The position numbers and the translations under genes were made by a program. 64,000 nucleotides of DNA, from NCBI GenBank assembly GCA_018056685.1, contig JAGPFC010000001.1, forward strand, positions 1 to 64,000, in the 5' to 3' direction. Every line of letters starts with the position of its first letter. The stretch's first letter is position 1. Source of the DNA: Smithella sp. (GTDB lineage Bacteria > Desulfobacterota > Syntrophia > Syntrophales > Smithellaceae). Below are positions 18,232 through 27,050 of this stretch, one piece after another. The notes beneath the pieces are model-generated. The model did not search any database and was not told the origin of the DNA. It worked only from the letters and a program-made list of their open reading frames with translations.

Positions 18232-19875
18232 ATCAATAAAATTTCTGGAAATACGACAGGATTAAAAGCAACGCAAATCAAGCAGATCGAGCGTCTGGGA
18301 CACAAAGGCATCTCTCCGGAAAGCATCATCACCAACGATCTGGCGCGACAGCTATCATCTATCTCCCGTGAAATTAACCGACAAATCGGCCTCCTCATCA
18401 GCCGCAGGGGAGAAATCAGTTACGTCATCATCGGTGATCATAAAGGCATTTTGATTCCCTCGCTGGACGGTTTCCGTTCTTCTTCAGTGCGTTTCAAAGG
18501 GCTTCGCCTGATTCACACCCATTTGAACGGCGAGAACCTTTCTGATGAAGACCTGACCGACTTATCCCATCTGCGCCTTGATCTCATCGGCGCGCTGGAC
18601 GTGCGGGAGGATGGTTCCCCCGGCGTCATGCATTGGGCGCATCTCGTCCCGGAAAATCCCGCGGGGGACTACTGGCTTTTTATGAAACCGGAAGAACCGC
18701 ACCAGCTGAAAATCAATTTTCTCGCCTTCATTCAAGCGCTGGAGGACGAATTCACCCGAAAACAGAAATCCCGCAAAATAGACGCCAGGGATAAAGCCAT
18801 CCTGCTGCGCGTGGAAACCAATCCCATGGCCGACGCGGCAGCATCTATGGAAGAACTGGCGCAACTGGCCCACACCTGCGGCGTGGAGGTTTTCGATTCC
18901 ATGGTGCAGTACCGGCCGCAACCCGACCCCAAATTCATGGTGGGTCGCGGCAAGCTGAACGCGATCGATCTGCGCGCCTCGCAAATCGGCGCAAACATGC
19001 TGATCTTTGATCATGAATTGACACCGGCACAGGCACGGTCCATCAGCGATTTTACCGGCCTGAAAATCATTGACCGCACGCAGCTCATCCTGGATATTTT
19101 CGCCCGGCGCGCCCACAGCCGCGAAGGCAAGATTCAGGTGGAACTGGCGCAGCTTAAATACCGTCTGCCGCGGCTGACGCATGCGGACACATCGCTTTCC
19201 CGTCTGGCCGGAGGCATCGGCGGAACAGGCCCGGGCGAAACCAAACTCGAAATTGACCGCCGCCGCGTCCGCGAACGCATTCACCGGCTGGAAAAAGATA
19301 TTAAAACCATCACCAAATCGCGCCGCCAGCGGTATGGGCGCCGGGAAAGAACGGGGCTGCCCATTATTTCCATCGTCGGTTATACCAACGCGGGAAAATC
19401 CACGCTGCTCAACACGCTGACCAAAAGCTCGGTCCTGGCGGAGGATAAACTCTTTGCCACACTCGACACCAAAAGCGCCAGACTGCGTTTTCCACAGGAT
19501 ACGGAAGTCATTATCACCGATACGGTCGGTTTCATCCGCAACCTTCCCGAAGAACTTTTCACCGCTTTTCGGGCCACCCTCGATGAACTTATTGACGCGG
19601 ACATTCTGCTGCATGTCATTGACGCCAGCAGCAGTCAGCTCGAAAAGCAGATTGCCGCCGTGGAAAAAATTCTGGAAGAACTGGACATCAACGACAAACC
19701 GACCATACGGGCGCTGAATAAATGCGACCTTGTTACGGATCAAGAATTGCTGGAAAACCTCTGCCGGCGTCTGGATGCCGTGGCCGTGTCGGCGCTGGAC
19801 AAGAAAACGCTGTTCGGATTGATGGAAAAAATAGAATCGTTGATTGCCGTCAAACACAACTTTCCATCGTCCTGA
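18232..19875 (+). CDS. hflX: GTPase HflX, long form with non-standard start
   Basis: Ribosome-associated GTPase that splits stalled ribosomes. G1 GYTNAGKST lies at about 383-391, DTVGFIRNLP is the G3 region and NKCD the G4. The HflX N-terminal domain with VGRGKL and the GGIGGTGPGETKLE linker is present. The first usual start codon is TTG 18451, but homology-like sequence (SGNTTGLKATQIKQIERLGH and onward) continues upstream in frame to about 18229 with no ATG, GTG or TTG; the frame is open back to a stop at 18181. AAAAGGA at 18216-18222 would place initiation at GTC/ATC near 18229-18234, so ATC 18232 is given. The body is certain, the start is not. Confidence 0.8.
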   Translation: MNKISGNTTGLKATQIKQIERLGHKGISPESIITNDLARQLSSISREINRQIGLLISRRGEISYVIIGDHKGILIPSLDGFRSSSVRFKGLRLIHTHLNGENLSDEDLTDLSHLRLDLIGALDVREDGSPGVMHWAHLVPENPAGDYWLFMKPEEPHQLKINFLAFIQALEDEFTRKQKSRKIDARDKAILLRVETNPMADAAASMEELAQLAHTCGVEVFDSMVQYRPQPDPKFMVGRGKLNAIDLRASQIGANMLIFDHELTPAQARSISDFTGLKIIDRTQLILDIFARRAHSREGKIQVELAQLKYRLPRLTHADTSLSRLAGGIGGTGPGETKLEIDRRRVRERIHRLEKDIKTITKSRRQRYGRRERTGLPIISIVGYTNAGKSTLLNTLTKSSVLAEDKLFATLDTKSARLRFPQDTEVIITDTVGFIRNLPEELFTAFRATLDELIDADILLHVIDASSSQLEKQIAAVEKILEELDINDKPTIRALNKCDLVTDQELLENLCRRLDAVAVSALDKKTLFGLMEKIESLIAVKHNFPSS

Positions 19876-20124
19876 TTTTGTGCTATGAGAAATACGATTG
19901 CTCGTCCCGATTTGTCGGAACCGTCCGGAATGACCCTGTCGTCCTGCGAACGCGCACGGGAAATCCGGAATATAAAAGTTTGTTTGAGTAGGTTGTATGC
20001 ATGAAATAATCTGGCACGGAAGAGACAGCCAGAGTCTGGTTAAAGCCTCCCTCATATTGACACAATCAATATATTGCCAAAACGCAACGACCCGCAGACC
20101 ATCGCAAATTTTAAGGATATTGTC

Positions 20125-20685
20125 ATGAACAAAGATTTTATTGAAATCCGCTGGCACGGCCGTGGCGGTCAGGGCGCGATTACGGCAGCCAAGATCGTTG
20201 CGGGCGCCGCGTTTGTTTCCGGTTACGCGGGCGTGGTTATGGCGCCGACTTTCGGAACAGAACGCCGCGGCGCACCGGTGATGACGTCGTTGAAAATCTC
20301 CAAAGAAAAAATCTATGACTTAACCCCCATCGAGACCCCGGATATTGTCGTTGTGCTCGATCACCTGCTTTTGAAAGAGGCGGACGTCACGCACGGCCTG
20401 AAACAGGGAGGAATCATCGTTTTGAACACGCCGATGGCTCACGACACATACAACTTTAAGAATTACCGGCTGGCTACCGCAGACGTCACCGCCATTTCGG
20501 TGGAGGCCGGATTACCTCATGGCATGGTCAATACCGGAATCATCGGGTCGCTGGAGAAGGCCATGAATCTGCTGGGGATAGAAATACTGATTCAAGGGAT
20601 TGAAGAGGAATTCCGCACACGCAAGCCTCAAAACAATTCAAATGCAGCCAAAATCGCCTATGAACGAACGATAACGGGAGAATAA
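20125..20685 (+). CDS. porG: 2-oxoacid:ferredoxin oxidoreductase gamma subunit
   Basis: 186 residues starting MNKDFIEIRWHGRGGQGAITAAKIVAGAA, the hallmark of gamma subunits, followed by FGTERRGAPVMTSLKI and SVEAGLPHGMVNTGIIGSL. ATG 20125 is preferred over the in-frame TTG 20074 because TTAAGGAT lies just upstream and the family starts here. First gene of a gamma-delta-alpha-beta set. The complex decarboxylates a 2-oxoacid to acyl-CoA with ferredoxin reduction, or runs in reverse. The order and beta-subunit motifs favour pyruvate, but a branched 2-oxoacid cannot be excluded. Confidence 0.9.
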   Translation: MNKDFIEIRWHGRGGQGAITAAKIVAGAAFVSGYAGVVMAPTFGTERRGAPVMTSLKISKEKIYDLTPIETPDIVVVLDHLLLKEADVTHGLKQGGIIVLNTPMAHDTYNFKNYRLATADVTAISVEAGLPHGMVNTGIIGSLEKAMNLLGIEILIQGIEEEFRTRKPQNNSNAAKIAYERTITGE

Positions 20686-20687
20686 AA

Positions 20688-20996
20688 ATGGGCACCAGAA
20701 ATTACCGACGAAAAACATCCCACAGTGAACACGGTCCCGGCGACGGCGGACGGACGGGCTCATGGCGCGTTGAACGACCGGTGCTCGATCAGAATCTCTG
20801 CACTCCCTGTAAAAGGAATAAAGAATCCTGCTTCATCTGCTGGCTATTCTGTCCGGAAGTCGTCATCTCCCGAACCATTCCGCCAGCCTTCAATCTGGAA
20901 TACTGCAAGGGATGCGGCATCTGCGCCGAGGAATGCCCGACCAAGGCGATCACGATGGTGGACGAAGCCAAATTTTCAGAAGAGGAAAAGGAGTAG
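20688..20996 (+). CDS. porD: 2-oxoacid:ferredoxin oxidoreductase delta subunit (2x[4Fe-4S])
   Basis: 102 residues, starting 2 nt after porG. A standard cluster motif is at C73, C76, C79, C83 (CKGCGICAEECP). The other set, C38, C41, C48, C51, C55, has a six-residue insert after the first pair compared with the usual CxxCxxCxxxCP, leaving five cysteines. It passes electrons from the catalytic alpha/beta subunits to external ferredoxin. The first 30 residues are basic and polar. Confidence 0.88.
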   Translation: MGTRNYRRKTSHSEHGPGDGGRTGSWRVERPVLDQNLCTPCKRNKESCFICWLFCPEVVISRTIPPAFNLEYCKGCGICAEECPTKAITMVDEAKFSEEEKE

Positions 20997-21001
20997 CCGC
21001 C

Positions 21002-22201
21002 ATGCATATTATCGAAAACGGAAATGTGGCCGCCGCGCTGGGCGTCAAACTCTGCCGTGCCAACGTGATCGCGGCTTATCCGATCACCCCGCAGACGCCT
21101 CTCACGGAACGACTGTCTGAATATGTTGAATCGGGAGAAATGAAAGCCGAATATATTCCGGTGGAAAGCGAGCATTCGGCGCTGGCGGTCTGTATTGCGG
21201 CTTCATCCGCCGGCGCCAGAACGTTTACCGCCACCAGCGCCAACGGTCTGCTTTACATGCATGAACAGGTTCAGTGGGCTTCCGGCGCGAGGCTGCCCAT
21301 CGTCATGTGCGTGGTCAACCGCGCGGTCGGCGCGCCCTGGAATGTTTGGAACGACCAGCAGGATTCCATCTCGCAGCGTGATACCGGCTGGATACAAATC
21401 TACTGCTCGGATCATCAACAGATTATTGACACCGTGATTAAAGCGTACTGGCTGGCGGAAAAAGTCAGCATCCCGATCATGGTTTGCTACGACGGCTACA
21501 TTCTGTCTCACACGTACATGCCCTTCGATCTGCCGGATCAGGAAAAGGTGGACGCGTTTCTGCCGCCGTTTAAACCGGAATACGCCTTGAACCCCGACCA
21601 ACCGGCCAACCTCAACACGGTAACGCTGCCCGATGTCCGGACAGATATTCACGGCGAACTGGCCCACGGTTACATGGAAATACGTTACCTGCTGCAGGAA
21701 GACCTGCGGACAACAATAACAGCAGCCGCCGAAGCGGAGAAACGATTTGCCGACATATTCGGCCGCGTCAGTGATCCATATATTGAACCTTATCGCTGTG
21801 ACGACGCGGACTTTGTCGCCGTGGGCATGGGATCGCTCACCTACCAGTTGCGCGTCTGTGTTGATGCCTTAAGAAACGAGGGGTTCCGGGTCGGGGTAAT
21901 GGGCGTCCGTTACTACAGGCCCTTCCCTGATGAAGCCATCGCTCAGGCCCTGAAAGGCAAGCAGGGCATAATCGTCTTTGAAAAAGCGCTCAGCTACGGC
22001 TATGAAGGCGCGCTGGCGTCTGATCTCAAATCAGCACTTTATGAACATCTCGCCGGAACCGGTTCTTTGCCAGCCGTACAGAATTTTATCGCCGGAATTG
22101 GCGGTCGCGAAATCAGAACGGAAGACCTGACCAATACATTCAGAGCTGCCCTCCAAAGCAGAATTTCCAAAGAACCGCTCTGGATCGGTCTGAAATTATA
22201 G
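21002..22201 (+). CDS. porA: 2-oxoacid:ferredoxin oxidoreductase alpha subunit
   Basis: 399 residues beginning MHIIENGNVAAALGVKLCRANVIAAYPITPQTPLTERL, the pyrimidine-binding domain start typical of PorA. VPVESEHSALAVCIAASSAGARTFTATSANGL and WNVWNDQQDS are conserved. The C-terminal half is the transketolase-C-like domain II. ATG 21002 follows AAAAGGAG by 8 nt and lies 6 nt past porD; an upstream in-frame ATG at 20912 lies within porD and is rejected. Acts with the beta subunit to bind thiamine diphosphate. Confidence 0.9.
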   Translation: MHIIENGNVAAALGVKLCRANVIAAYPITPQTPLTERLSEYVESGEMKAEYIPVESEHSALAVCIAASSAGARTFTATSANGLLYMHEQVQWASGARLPIVMCVVNRAVGAPWNVWNDQQDSISQRDTGWIQIYCSDHQQIIDTVIKAYWLAEKVSIPIMVCYDGYILSHTYMPFDLPDQEKVDAFLPPFKPEYALNPDQPANLNTVTLPDVRTDIHGELAHGYMEIRYLLQEDLRTTITAAAEAEKRFADIFGRVSDPYIEPYRCDDADFVAVGMGSLTYQLRVCVDALRNEGFRVGVMGVRYYRPFPDEAIAQALKGKQGIIVFEKALSYGYEGALASDLKSALYEHLAGTGSLPAVQNFIAGIGGREIRTEDLTNTFRAALQSRISKEPLWIGLKL

Positions 22202-22251
22202 TAAGTTTGGTTTGGTTTTGTTTTTTATAAAAAAAACCATTAACGCACTTA

Positions 22252-22286
22252 TCCCGCACAGGCGGGACTTATCCCGTTTATCGGGA
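22252..22286 (+). repeat. two tandem small hairpins between porA and porB
   Basis: TCCCGC-ACAG-GCGGGA (22252-22267) and TCCCG-TTTAT-CGGGA (22272-22286) lie back to back, ending 3 nt before the porB ribosome site (AGGAG at 22289-22293). They could set the relative translation or stability of the beta-subunit message, or be remnants of the intergenic repeat family (which also uses TCCCG/CGGGA stems). Role unproven. Confidence 0.6.
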
Positions 22287-22299
22287 ACAGGAGAAACGC

Positions 22300-23202
22300 A
22301 TGCAGGTTAAAACAAACATTTTAAATTTGCCGACACAGGAATTTGTTCATCCGGGCACCAGAGCGTGCACCGGTTGCGGTCTGGCTATTGCTTACCGGGT
22401 GGGACTCAAAGCCCTCGGGAAAGACACCATTCTGATTGTGCCACCAAGTTGCCTGACGGTTCTGCAGGGTCTTTTTCCCGTAGCCTCCACCAAACTGCCC
22501 TGTCTGAATGTCACGTTCGCGTCCACAGCGGCCGCGGCCACCGGCATTCTGGCCACGTTAAAGACCCAGGGCAATGACCACACGACGGTTGCCGCTTGGG
22601 CCGGCGACGGCGGTACCAGCGATATCGGCTTGCAGGCCTTATCCGGCGCGGCCGAGCGCGGCGATAATTTCATTTATTTCTGTTACGACAATGAAGGCTA
22701 CATGAACACCGGCGTTCAGCGTTCCGGTACCACGCCGATCGGCGCTGTCACGGCCAACACGCCCTTCAAAGGCAAACAGCAACAGAAAAAAGATGTGACG
22801 GCCATCATGGCCGCGCACAAATTGAGTTATGTGGCCGCCTGTTCGGCAGCCTATCCGCTGGATCTCTACGACAAGATCAAAAACTGCCTGCATCTGCCGG
22901 GCACAAAATATTTTCATATTCACATTCCCTGTCCGCCGGGCTGGGGGTATGACCCCCGCTACGGCATCAAGATCGGCCGGCTGGCCGTGGAAAGCGGCTA
23001 CTATGACCTCTACGAAATCATCAACGGCGAGTTCAGATTGACCGCCGCCTCTGAAAAACTCGTGGAAAAAAGGAAACTGATTCCCGTACGCGAATATTTC
23101 CGCGCTCAATCCAGATTCAAGATTCTGACCGACGAGCAAATTGCCGATATCCAGAAACAGATAGACGAAAAATGGGCGGGATATTACAGGAAGAATGAAT
23201 AA
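22300..23202 (+). CDS. porB: 2-oxoacid:ferredoxin oxidoreductase beta subunit (TPP-binding)
   Basis: 300 residues. TPP-binding motif AWAGDGGTSDIGLQALSG runs on to a YDNEGYMNTG segment (about 100-145), with the PorB-type continuation VQRSGTTPIGAVTANTPFKGK. The cluster cysteines C23 and C26 (RACTGCG) and C51 are present. Completes porGDAB. GTTPIG after the TPP motif resembles pyruvate-type enzymes. Links acetyl-CoA, pyruvate and ferredoxin, supplying biosynthetic pyruvate in an acetyl-CoA-forming syntroph or oxidising pyruvate. Confidence 0.92.
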   Translation: MQVKTNILNLPTQEFVHPGTRACTGCGLAIAYRVGLKALGKDTILIVPPSCLTVLQGLFPVASTKLPCLNVTFASTAAAATGILATLKTQGNDHTTVAAWAGDGGTSDIGLQALSGAAERGDNFIYFCYDNEGYMNTGVQRSGTTPIGAVTANTPFKGKQQQKKDVTAIMAAHKLSYVAACSAAYPLDLYDKIKNCLHLPGTKYFHIHIPCPPGWGYDPRYGIKIGRLAVESGYYDLYEIINGEFRLTAASEKLVEKRKLIPVREYFRAQSRFKILTDEQIADIQKQIDEKWAGYYRKNE

Positions 23203-23240
23203 AAAAAATTGCTGCCCCTGACCGCGGCAGCAATTTTTTT
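23202..23240 (+). terminator. bidirectional terminator after porB
   Basis: Perfect stem with A-run on the left and T-run on the right (AATTGCTGCC / GGCAGCAATT plus flanking A7/T7, loop 10 nt). It starts at the porB stop and also lies downstream of the convergent gene at 23291, so it probably ends both transcripts. Confidence 0.88.
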
Positions 23241-23290
23241 AATTTTCCATGCCTTTGACGACACTGAGGCTGAAGATCTTGCCCTGCGGG

Positions 23291-23737
23291 TTATTTAATC
23301 GATGAAGCAATAATATATCCCAGAATAGCGACAAATATGCCTCCGAAAACCAAACCGATGATGGCAAGAAGCTTCTTGGGATGGTTTAATCCTATCAGGC
23401 CGGACATAATTCCGGCAATAGCACATGCCATGCTGATGAACATGAACAGGATCGTGGACGTTTGCCAACCCTCTTCACCTGTATGATGCATCCCCAAGGC
23501 CACGAAAATCAAAATCAGTATCAATCCGATCGTGGATGCGACCGATGAAATGATGCCACCAATGGGGCGCTCACTGACATCCGCTGATTTCGATGATGAT
23601 ATGTCATCATCTGTGATGACCGATATTGTCCTTTGCACTTGCGGTTTCACCTGCACATTGCCTATTTTTTCTCCACAATTGTCACAGACCGCTTTGCCCA
23701 CGGCAACTTCCAGACCACATTTTGGACATTTTGGCAT
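23291..23737 (-). CDS. zinc-ribbon membrane protein of unknown function
   Basis: 148 residues. An N-terminal zinc ribbon (C4, C7, C18, C21) is followed by a polar Asp/Ser linker (about 35-56) and three hydrophobic helices at about 59-83, 92-118 and 123-147. This layout is common in small bacterial membrane proteins with no assigned role. Convergent with porB. An alternative role such as sensing cannot be supported. Confidence 0.7.
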   Translation of the reverse strand: MPKCPKCGLEVAVGKAVCDNCGEKIGNVQVKPQVQRTISVITDDDISSSKSADVSERPIGGIISSVASTIGLILILIFVALGMHHTGEEGWQTSTILFMFISMACAIAGIMSGLIGLNHPKKLLAIIGLVFGGIFVAILGYIIASSIK

Positions 23738-23853
23738 GGCTTGATTCTCCTTTTAAAATTCATTTTGTCGTGAATCGGGAATTTTTCTTTGATCTCATTA
23801 CATTATAAAAAGAAAGATTTTTCATGTCAACTTATTATTGGCCGTCATGGTCA

Positions 23854-24837
23854 TCAGCCGGTGATTGCCGTTTTCAACGCATCCATATTCATATTGCCGC
23901 CGGACATAATCATCACCACTTTTTTACCGGTCAGTCGCTCTCTTATTTTGTAAGCGGCCATTAAGGAGACAGCCCCGGCAAATTCGGCCAGGTTATGCGT
24001 GGTCGTCAGCGCCATACGCACGCCTTCGAGGATTTCATCTTCCGTCAGCAGAATCACGTCATTGATGGCATCCTTGAGAATGACATACGGGAGATGAAAA
24101 ACGCTGCGGGACGCCAGACCATCAGCAATTGTATGGGCTTCGTCCAGGGTGACCAGTTCCCCCTTCTTCCAGGAGTTGTAAAAAGAAGGAACGTTTTGCG
24201 GTTCAACCCCGATGATTTCGATATCGGGCCGGACAGCGCGCGCTGTTTTTAAAATCGAGGCACATCCCGCGCCGCCGCCGATCGGGCAGATGATCGTGTC
24301 CACGTCCGGCAGGTCTTCCAGAATCTCCAGTCCCATTGTGGCCAGTCCGTTCAGTATCTCCGGTTCATTGCCCTGTCGGACATAGTAATAACCGGCACTG
24401 TCCACCAGTTCATCGCAGTAGGATTGCGCGTCGTAAAAGTCTTTTCCGTGAATGATCAATTCCGCGCCGTAACTTTCGATGGTCCGGTTAATTTCAGGAT
24501 TATTGCCCTCCGGGACAACCACCGTGCAGGGAACATGAAACCACTGGCCGGCCCAGGCCATCGCCAGTCCGTGATTGCCCCGGGTGGCGACCAGGATGCC
24601 CGTTTCCAGTTCTTCACGGGACATGTGATGAAAAAAATTAAGAGCACCCCTGATTTTGAAAGATCCCGTCGGGTTGTGATTTTCATGCTTGACGAACGCC
24701 TCGCAGCCAATCAGTCTCGAAAGTTCGGAATAGTAGATCAGATTTGTTCTGTTCAAATAACGTTCCACAACCGATTTCGCCATTAAGGTTCCGGTCAGGT
24801 TGACCCGTGCGCTCAACGCTTCATATTTTTTCAGCAT
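23854..24837 (-). CDS. threonine/serine dehydratase-like PLP enzyme
   Basis: 327 residues of the fold-type II PLP family. The Schiff-base lysine is K61 in NPTGSFKIRGA, the phosphate cup is PIGGGAG (about 186-192), and the C-terminal MSGGNMNMDAL closes the cofactor site. No ACT domain, so it is the short form (catabolic threonine dehydratase, serine racemase or hydroxyaspartate lyase type). The usual SAGNHAQG motif reads TRGNHGLA here, so the substrate is uncertain. AGGAGG precedes the ATG; it starts 26 nt after the Kdo transferase gene. Confidence 0.82.
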   Translation of the reverse strand: MLKKYEALSARVNLTGTLMAKSVVERYLNRTNLIYYSELSRLIGCEAFVKHENHNPTGSFKIRGALNFFHHMSREELETGILVATRGNHGLAMAWAGQWFHVPCTVVVPEGNNPEINRTIESYGAELIIHGKDFYDAQSYCDELVDSAGYYYVRQGNEPEILNGLATMGLEILEDLPDVDTIICPIGGGAGCASILKTARAVRPDIEIIGVEPQNVPSFYNSWKKGELVTLDEAHTIADGLASRSVFHLPYVILKDAINDVILLTEDEILEGVRMALTTTHNLAEFAGAVSLMAAYKIRERLTGKKVVMIMSGGNMNMDALKTAITG

Positions 24838-24863
24838 AAATTCCTCCTGAAAATCGAATCCTG

Positions 24864-26153
24864 TTAAAGATACCTGCTGATTAAATCGGCGTATCTTTCG
24901 GAAGCGCCGATATTGGCTAAAACAACCGCTCTTCCTTTTTCTCCGCGTCTGGTTAATTCTTCGGGACTGCCGAGCATCTGCATCATGCCGCTGAATAACT
25001 CTTCGCCGTTATGGATGGTTATACCGCAACCGGCCTCTTCCAGTAAAGTTTTTTCCTGACTGAAATCTTCCATCGACGGCCCGTAGAAAATCACCTTGCC
25101 CCAAGCCGCCGCTTCGAGAATATTCTGCCCCCCTCTCGGCACCAGCGACCCGCCGCAGAAGACAACTGAAGCCAGCGAATAGACTTTGAACAATTCTCCA
25201 ATGACATCAACAATAATGATGTTCTCATTATTTCTTGACCGCCCGTTATGGATTTCGGACAGTTTGATCACATCATGAAAACCGGCCTGCTCTAAAAGCC
25301 TGACAATATCATTCGTTCTTTCGATGTGCCGCGGCACCAAAATCAACCGGAAGTCCGGATAACGCTCCAAGAGCTTCCGATACACACCGATGACGATTTC
25401 ATCCTCTCCCGGATGCGTGCTTCCCGCGACAAAAAATCTTTCATTCTCCTTCGTATTCAAACGTCGGGTGATTTCCTTTTGCAACTCGGGAGAAACTTTG
25501 GCCGCCAGGCCGTCATACTTGGCGTTTCCCAGAACCTGTATTTTTGCGGCATCCATGCCGATGTCTGTGATCCGATGAGCATCAACGTCGGAAATCATTC
25601 CCGCAAAATTCAGATTATTCAAAATTTTTTTCCACAAAAAATTGGTCAGACGATACCGGCGATAAGAACGCGGCGAAATTCTGCCGTTCACCATGAGTGT
25701 TTTGATCCGGCTTTTTTCGCAGAAATGCAGGAAATTAGGCCAGAGTTCCGTTTCCACGAGGACAAAAACGTCCGGGTGAACCCTGGAGATAACCTTACGG
25801 ACAACGGCGGAAATATCCATCGGAAAATATATAAACGTGACGTCATCTTTAATAAATTTTTTCGCCATTGCCTGTCCGGTTTCCGTCCAGGTGGAAATAA
25901 TAATTTTCACCTCCGGCCTTTTCTTTTTCAGGAAAGTCACAATCGGCGCGGCGGCGGTTACTTCGCCCACGGAAACCGCGTGAATCCAGACCCGCGGCCC
26001 CTCTCCGACCGCATCCAGTACTTTTGCCTGTCGGCCTCCAAACTTTTGAATGAAACTATTGCGATACTTGCCGGTAAAAATTATTTTCAGCAAAAAATAA
26101 GGCGCAAGAATCAGCACGGTAATCCATAAAATAATATTGTACAGAATATACAT
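24864..26153 (-). CDS. waaA: 3-deoxy-D-manno-octulosonic acid transferase (GT30)
   Basis: About 429 residues from MYILYNIILWITVLILAPYFLLKI, the N-terminal membrane anchor typical of WaaA/KdtA. HAVSVGEV contains the catalytic Glu; WPNFLHFCEKSRIKTLMVNGRIS, FVAGSTHPGEDE, LVPRHIERTNDI and GGSLVPRGGQNILEAAAWGK are family blocks. It transfers Kdo from CMP-Kdo to lipid A precursor at the inner membrane, proving a lipopolysaccharide-making envelope. An upstream TTG at 26195 would add 14 residues; the chosen ATG matches the usual start, although its ribosome site is weak. Confidence 0.92.
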   Translation of the reverse strand: MYILYNIILWITVLILAPYFLLKIIFTGKYRNSFIQKFGGRQAKVLDAVGEGPRVWIHAVSVGEVTAAAPIVTFLKKKRPEVKIIISTWTETGQAMAKKFIKDDVTFIYFPMDISAVVRKVISRVHPDVFVLVETELWPNFLHFCEKSRIKTLMVNGRISPRSYRRYRLTNFLWKKILNNLNFAGMISDVDAHRITDIGMDAAKIQVLGNAKYDGLAAKVSPELQKEITRRLNTKENERFFVAGSTHPGEDEIVIGVYRKLLERYPDFRLILVPRHIERTNDIVRLLEQAGFHDVIKLSEIHNGRSRNNENIIIVDVIGELFKVYSLASVVFCGGSLVPRGGQNILEAAAWGKVIFYGPSMEDFSQEKTLLEEAGCGITIHNGEELFSGMMQMLGSPEELTRRGEKGRAVVLANIGASERYADLISRYL

Positions 26154-26220
26154 ACTTTCATATTTAGTTTTTTCTTTCACGGTGTCAAGCAACAATTTAG
26201 TGAGGCTTGCTAAGAACGAA

Positions 26221-26243
26221 TCCCGAAGCGCAGCGGAGCGGGA
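26221..26243. repeat. single type-B hairpin repeat
   Basis: TCCCG and CGGGA (5 bp) around AAGCGCAGCGGAG. It lies between waaA and the divergent rpe and matches the loop family found at 11.5, 38.5 and 53.9 kb; the same AAGCGCAGCGGAG loop occurs at 11586-11598. Confidence 0.7.
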
Positions 26244-26267
26244 CGATAACAGCTATAAATGCGAAAA

Positions 26268-26296
26268 TTGACATTATCCGATCTTTGGTATATTGA
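26268..26296 (+). promoter_or_regulatory. candidate promoter of rpe
   Basis: TTGACA at 26268-26273, then TATTGA at 26291-26296 with 17-nt spacing (or TATATT with 15). About 30 nt before the rpe ATG. Consensus match only. Confidence 0.5.
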
Positions 26297-26325
26297 ATGA
26301 GCATCAATCATCAGGAATCATAAAA

Positions 26326-26991
26326 ATGAAGTTAATTGCACCTTCCATTCTTTCCGCAGACGGCAGCCGACTGGGCGAAGAAATTACCGCCATTGAAAAA
26401 GCGGGCGCCGACTGGATTCACATTGACGTCATGGACGGCACTTTTGTGCCGAATATCACCATGGGGCCGGCCATCATCTCCAGTTTAAGAAAAGTGACCA
26501 AGCTGCCCTTTGACGTTCATCTGATGATTGCGGATCCTGACCGTTATGTTGAATCATTCTTCAAGGCGGGCGCCGATATCATTACCGTGCACGTGGAGGC
26601 ATCCACGCATCTGCATCGCACTGTCGAACTGATTAAAAGCTTTGGCGCCAAGGCCGGTGTTTCCTTGAATCCTGCAACGTCGCTGGATCAGATTGCAGAA
26701 ATCATTCATTACATCGATCTGTTGCTGATCATGACCGTCAACCCCGGCTTCGGCGGACAGCAGTTTATCGGCACATCGCTGGCCAAAATCGCGCGGGCGA
26801 AAAAAATGCTGGTGACCATGCCGCATCAACCTCTGCTCGAAGTTGACGGTGGCGTGAATCTGAAAAACATCGGTGATATTGCTCAGGCTGGAGCTGATGT
26901 CATCGTTGCCGGCGCCGCTGTTTTCGGTAGCGAGGATTACCCCAAAACCATCACTGCCCTGAAGACAAACGCCAACAGCACGCTGGCATAA
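26326..26991 (+). CDS. rpe: ribulose-phosphate 3-epimerase
   Basis: 221 residues, start ATG 26326 with an AGGA site; an in-frame TTG 26293 is rejected. (beta/alpha)8 barrel with IAPSILSAD, HIDVMDGTFVPNITMGP, MTVNPGFGGQQFI and VDGGVNLKN, which carry the metal-binding His/Asp residues and phosphate site. Interconverts ribulose-5-phosphate and xylulose-5-phosphate in the pentose-phosphate pathway. Divergent from waaA. Confidence 0.95.
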   Translation: MKLIAPSILSADGSRLGEEITAIEKAGADWIHIDVMDGTFVPNITMGPAIISSLRKVTKLPFDVHLMIADPDRYVESFFKAGADIITVHVEASTHLHRTVELIKSFGAKAGVSLNPATSLDQIAEIIHYIDLLLIMTVNPGFGGQQFIGTSLAKIARAKKMLVTMPHQPLLEVDGGVNLKNIGDIAQAGADVIVAGAAVFGSEDYPKTITALKTNANSTLA

Positions 26992-27013
26992 AAACAACCT
27001 TCAGCCTGCCTCT

Positions 27014-27050
27014 TCAACGTTGAACTTTGAACGTAGAACTTAGAACTTTA
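27014..27050. repeat. GAAC-rich tandem repeat
   Basis: Repeated half-units of the form TTGAAC / GTAGAAC / TTAGAAC (TTCAACGTTGAACTTTGAAC and onward). It fills the convergent gap between rpe and the glycosyltransferase. Related runs occur at 54060-54135 and 56730-56756. Confidence 0.6.

Noticed and set aside
20057..20085. Promoter for porGDAB at TTGACA 20057
   Set aside because: A perfect -35 but no acceptable -10 at 16-18 nt spacing.
26153..26195. TTGACA-17-AAATAT promoter giving a leaderless waaA message
   Set aside because: It overlaps the possible longer coding start and the -10 is poor; too weak to call.
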